Below the pieces are notes generated by a model, which saw only the letters and a list, made by a program, of their open reading frames with translations, was not told the DNA's origin and did no database searches. Source: Pseudomonadota bacterium (GTDB lineage Bacteria > Pseudomonadota > Alphaproteobacteria > Caulobacterales > Caulobacteraceae). Taken from it: a stretch of DNA of 6,872 nt. Positions 4,473 through 6,872 of this stretch are shown here, in pieces. The position numbers and the translations under genes are program-made. Within the stretch, counting starts at the first letter, position 1. Every line of letters starts with the position of its first letter. Location: positions 1-6,872 of the forward strand of contig JAEYQX010000223.1 in assembly GCA_023409795.1 (NCBI GenBank), given 5' to 3'.

Positions 4473-4922
4473 CTAGCTTGCCAGGTTCCGAAAGATCCGG
4501 CGCAGCCGCTTGCGGGCGCGGATCAGCTGGCGCGTGGTGCGCTTCCTCAGCACGACCTTTTCGGCCCGCAGCGCCTGTTGCCAGAAGACCGGGGCGATCT
4601 CGGGCTTTTTGCGCAGCAGCCGACGGAAGGGATAGACCCACTTGGGCCGCGCATACTGCAGGCGGATGAACTGGCGCTTGGCCCACCAGGAGTTACGCAG
4701 CACCAGGACCAGGCCGACGGCCGTGACCGGGATGCCGCCCGGGCCGGGCAGGGGTGCAATCAGCAGGCCCAGGCCCATGACGGCAAAGCCCAGTCCCATC
4801 AGGGCCAGGCGCTTGATCCGGCGCAGGCTGCTGTTCCGCTGTGGGCGGGGACCGCCGCGGAAGGAGGAGAGGGCAAGGGTCACGGGCTTCACGAGACGGC
4901 GGGGAGGGAGGACAGAACGCAA
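4473..4922 (-). CDS. Putative PGPGW-type transmembrane protein, strongly basic
   Basis: Small membrane protein, 149 aa from the TTG at 4922. A basic N-terminal stretch is followed by a hydrophobic region at about 39-77 that is broken by the motif PLPGPGGIP (57-65) and ends VTAVGLVLVLRN. This matches the 'PGPGW' family of putative transmembrane proteins, here with Gly in place of Trp. The second half (78-149) is rich in Arg and Lys (RRLLRKKPEI, RKRTTRQLIRARKRLRRIFR) and probably lies in the cytoplasm. The start is unsure. There is no in-frame ATG before the hydrophobic region. TTG 4922 lacks a clear ribosome site, and a GTG at 4892 would remove ten residues. A promoter candidate lies 41-66 bases upstream of 4922. 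Function unknown; no link to its neighbours is evident. Confidence 0.72.
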   Translation of the reverse strand: MRSVLPPRRLVKPVTLALSSFRGGPRPQRNSSLRRIKRLALMGLGFAVMGLGLLIAPLPGPGGIPVTAVGLVLVLRNSWWAKRQFIRLQYARPKWVYPFRRLLRKKPEIAPVFWQQALRAEKVVLRKRTTRQLIRARKRLRRIFRNLAS

Positions 4923-4962
4923 TACTTTGATGGGCGACCAACCTTGGGGGTAATCGCGATCC

Positions 4963-4988
4963 CTTATAACGCGACCTTAAAGGCCGAA
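4963..4988 (-). promoter_or_regulatory. Possible promoter of the PGPGW-type gene
   Basis: On the minus strand GTTATAAG (4970-4963) resembles the Caulobacter -10 GCTANAWC. TTCGGC (4988-4983) is a weak -35, with 12 bases between. An A-rich tract (minus strand AATAAAAAAGC, about 5016-5006) lies further upstream and could aid binding as an UP-like element. It sits in the only gap (4923-5089) between this gene and gcvPB. Confidence 0.4.
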
Positions 4989-5034
4989 CCGTGGCATCCG
5001 AGTTAAGCTTTTTTATTGCAACGCACAAAGCATA

Positions 5035-5060
5035 ACGCCGTGTCCTTGCAGACACGGCGT
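5035..5060 (-). terminator. Hairpin terminator after gcvPB
   Basis: ACGCCGTGTC (5035-5044) and GACACGGCGT (5051-5060) form a perfect 10-bp stem with a 6-nt loop. It begins 29 bases past the gcvPB stop. On the minus strand the stem is followed by TTATGCTTTG, a broken U-rich tract, so termination may be moderate. No T-run follows on the plus strand, which makes the minus strand the likely reader. Confidence 0.7.
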
Positions 5061-5089
5061 CAGCCTGGTCAGGGTGTGTTGGACGGGGC

Positions 5090-6658
5090 TCAGGCGGCCT
5101 GGTTCGAACCTTCCGGCTTGATCCAGCGCAGCCTGGGCTGGCGGGCGGCCCTGGTTTCATCCAGACGACGCATCGGGGCGTGGAACGGCGCACCCTTGAA
5201 GCGGTCGACATCGCCGGCCTTGGCGGCCTGCGCCAGCAGGCGCATGGCCTCGATGAAGCGATCCAGCTCGGCCTTGGATTCCGTTTCGGTCGGCTCGATC
5301 AGCATGGCCCCGTGGACGACCAGCGGGAAATACATGGTCATCGGGTGGAAGCCCTCGTCGATCATCGCCTTGGCGAAGTCGAGCGTGGTGATGTCCGTAC
5401 CCTTCAGCCATTCGTCGTCGAACAGGGCCTCGTGCATGCACGGACCGTCCGGGAAGGCGGCGCTCATCAGGTCCGACAGGCGGGCCTTGATGTAGTTGGC
5501 GTTCAGCACGGCGTCCTCGGCGACCTGACGAAGGCCGTCAGCGCCGTGGGACATCATGTAGGAAAGGGCGCGCACATACATGCCCATTTGCCCTTGGAAG
5601 GCGCACAGACGGCCAAAGGCTTGGGCGGCCTCGTCCTCTTCACGCTCGACCAGCTTGAAGCCTTCACCGGTGTTCACGACCCACGGAGCGGGTGCGAACG
5701 GGGCCAGGGCTTCGGACAGGACCACCGGACCTGCGCCCGGACCACCGCCGCCGTGCGGCGTCGAGAAGGTCTTGTGCAGGTTGATGTGCATGGCATCGAC
5801 GCCCAGATCGCCCGGACGCACGCGACCGACGATGGCGTTGAAGTTGGCACCGTCGCAATAGAAGTAAGCGCCAGCCTCGTGGGTCAGGCGGCTGATTTCC
5901 ATGATGTCGCGCTCGAACAGGCCGCAGGTGTTCGGGTTGGTGACCATGATGGCCGCCACGTCCGGGCCCAGTTTCGACGCCAGATCAGCCACGTCCACGC
6001 GGCCGTCTTCGGTCTGTGCGACCTCGACCACCGAATAGCCGACGAAGGCGGCGGTGGCGGGGTTGGTGCCGTGGGCCGAGGTCGGCACCAGCACCTTGCG
6101 GCGCTGCTCGTGCTCGCCCTTGGCTTCGTGGGCGGCGCGGATGGCCATCAGGCCGCACAGCTCGCCGTGGGCACCGGCCTTGGGCGACAGGGCCACAGCC
6201 GGCATGCCGGTCAGGGTGGTCAGCCAGTGCGACAGGCTGTCCATCAGCTCCAGCGCGCCCTGAACCGTCGATTGCGGTTGCAGCGGGTGGATGTCCGAGA
6301 AACCCGCCAGACGGGCCATCTTCTCGTTCAGACGCGGGTTGTGCTTCATCGTGCACGAACCCAGCGGATAGATGGCCAGATCGATGGCGTGGTTCTTCTG
6401 GCTCAGGCGCACATAGTGGCGCATGGCTTCCGGCTCCGACAGGCCCGGCAGGCCGATCGGGTCACGGCGGAGCAGATCACCGAGGTCCGAGCCATCGGTC
6501 TTCGGCGCAGGCAAATCCACACCGGTCTTGCCCCAGCCTTCGCCTTCGAAGATCAGCGGCTCGTCCTGCAGCAGGCCACGGCCACCGGTCAGGGTAGCGG
6601 GCTTTTCGGCGACTGCGTTCGGGGTGGTCGGGCGGCCGACGTTATTCATGGTGCTCAT
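5090..6658 (-). CDS. gcvPB: Glycine dehydrogenase (decarboxylating) subunit 2, P-protein beta
   Basis: This is the PLP-carrying half of the two-subunit P-protein. It decarboxylates glycine and passes the aminomethyl group to the lipoyl arm of GcvH in the cytoplasmic glycine cleavage system. The product is 522 aa, normal for the long alphaproteobacterial form. The PLP lysine is K296 in NLHKTFSTPHGGGGPGAG, with the glycine-rich loop after it. Other family marks are YPLGSCTMKHNPRLNE (97-112), PTSAHGTNPA (192-201), NPNTCGLFE (241-249) and YCDGANFNA (267-275). The C-terminal domain carries HPMTMYFPLVVHGAMLIEPTE (438-458), where substrate-site residues lie. The ATG at 6658 has AAGGAAGGG 8 bases upstream (6667-6675), which fixes the start. 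The preceding gcvPA ends inside that site, so the two are coupled. A hairpin terminator follows, ending the gcv cluster. Confidence 0.97.
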   Translation of the reverse strand: MSTMNNVGRPTTPNAVAEKPATLTGGRGLLQDEPLIFEGEGWGKTGVDLPAPKTDGSDLGDLLRRDPIGLPGLSEPEAMRHYVRLSQKNHAIDLAIYPLGSCTMKHNPRLNEKMARLAGFSDIHPLQPQSTVQGALELMDSLSHWLTTLTGMPAVALSPKAGAHGELCGLMAIRAAHEAKGEHEQRRKVLVPTSAHGTNPATAAFVGYSVVEVAQTEDGRVDVADLASKLGPDVAAIMVTNPNTCGLFERDIMEISRLTHEAGAYFYCDGANFNAIVGRVRPGDLGVDAMHINLHKTFSTPHGGGGPGAGPVVLSEALAPFAPAPWVVNTGEGFKLVEREEDEAAQAFGRLCAFQGQMGMYVRALSYMMSHGADGLRQVAEDAVLNANYIKARLSDLMSAAFPDGPCMHEALFDDEWLKGTDITTLDFAKAMIDEGFHPMTMYFPLVVHGAMLIEPTETESKAELDRFIEAMRLLAQAAKAGDVDRFKGAPFHAPMRRLDETRAARQPRLRWIKPEGSNQAA

Positions 6659-6666
6659 GTCTGTGG

Positions 6667-6675
6667 CCCTTCCTT
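6667..6675 (-). promoter_or_regulatory. Ribosome binding site of gcvPB overlapping the gcvPA stop
   Basis: On the minus strand AAGGAAGGG lies 8 bases before the gcvPB ATG. Its first bases are the end of the gcvPA TAA (6676-6674). A strong site placed on the upstream stop codon fits coupled, one-to-one synthesis of the two P-protein subunits. Confidence 0.75.
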
Positions 6676-6872
6676 ACGCTACAGCCGCGGCCAGAGCGGT
6701 CGCGAGGGTCTTGATGTCGGCGTCCAGCGTGGTCTCGGTGGTGGCGACCAGCAGGACGTCGTCCATACCGGCTTCCGGTGCGAGGCGGCTGTAGGGCACG
6801 CCCGCGAGGATGCCTTGCTGGGCGAGACGGGCCTGCGCCAGCTGGCCCTGCTGAACCACGAGAAGGCGCTGG
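6674..6872 (-). CDS. gcvPA: Glycine dehydrogenase (decarboxylating) subunit 1, P-protein alpha, C-terminal part
   Basis: Only the last 65 residues are inside the window; the gene continues past the right edge. The visible end reads QQGILAGVPYSRLAP..., then MDDVLLVATTETTLDADIKT and LATALAAAVA. In the family the GI-x-G-x-P turn and the L-L-V-x-x-T-E-T strand come just before the final helix of GcvPA. The place directly before gcvPB with a 15-base gap, and the gcvPB ribosome site on its stop codon, confirm the call. In the family this subunit supplies part of the active site but lacks the PLP lysine. gcvT and gcvH are expected further upstream, outside this window. Confidence 0.93.
   Translation of the reverse strand, partial: QRLLVVQQGQLAQARLAQQGILAGVPYSRLAPEAGMDDVLLVATTETTLDADIKTLATALAAAVA

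Noticed and set aside
4578..5006. 142-codon plus-strand open frame opposite the PGPGW-type gene
   Set aside because: Gln/Gly/Asp-rich with no recognisable motif, antisense to a gene with a clear membrane motif.
6016..6597. 193-codon plus-strand open frame opposite gcvPB
   Set aside because: Arg/Pro/Ser-rich antisense translation of a strongly conserved gcvPB region.

Overview
The window is GC-rich and densely coded. It looks like a chromosome segment from an alphaproteobacterium, most likely Caulobacterales (Brevundimonas/Caulobacter-like). Four things support this: the F0 genes run a-c-b'-b with two different b-type subunits and no F1 genes attached; the AtpB, AtpE, ScpA/B and GcvP sequences have alphaproteobacterial character; the atp operon promoter fits the Caulobacter housekeeping pattern TTGaC..N10-14..GCTANA; and a GANTC (CcrM-type) site sits next to that promoter. 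The genus is an inference.

Plus strand, 1-1022: the 3' end of scpA, then scpB. These encode the kleisin and winged-helix partners of the SMC condensin complex, which compacts and segregates the chromosome. A possible 22-codon, cysteine-ending leader ORF lies between them and overlaps both genes.

Plus strand, 1023-3860: a regulatory stretch (palindrome, GANTC site, sigma-70-type promoter, tandem 11-bp repeat) leads into the five-gene operon atpI-atpB-atpE-atpF2-atpF. It encodes the membrane (F0) half of ATP synthase: an assembly factor, the proton-channel a subunit, the c-ring subunit, and the b'/b stator stalk. A strong GC hairpin separates atpE from the b' gene and may help make c in excess. 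A good intrinsic terminator closes the operon. The F1 genes must lie elsewhere.

Minus strand, 3888-4922: two small membrane-protein genes convergent with the atp operon. One is a four-helix protein resembling the DUF6789 type. The other is a PGPGW-type basic membrane protein. Neither has a known function.

Minus strand, 5035-6872: the end of the glycine-cleavage cluster, with gcvPA (3' end only) followed by complete gcvPB and a hairpin terminator. Together they form the two-subunit, PLP-dependent glycine decarboxylase (P-protein).

The content is mostly housekeeping and I see no mobile element, CRISPR array, tRNA or defence system. The points most worth a second look are the Cys-codon mini-ORF before scpB, the undescribed palindrome and tandem repeat around the atp promoter, the intercistronic hairpin after atpE, and the alanine-substituted glycine motif in the c subunit.
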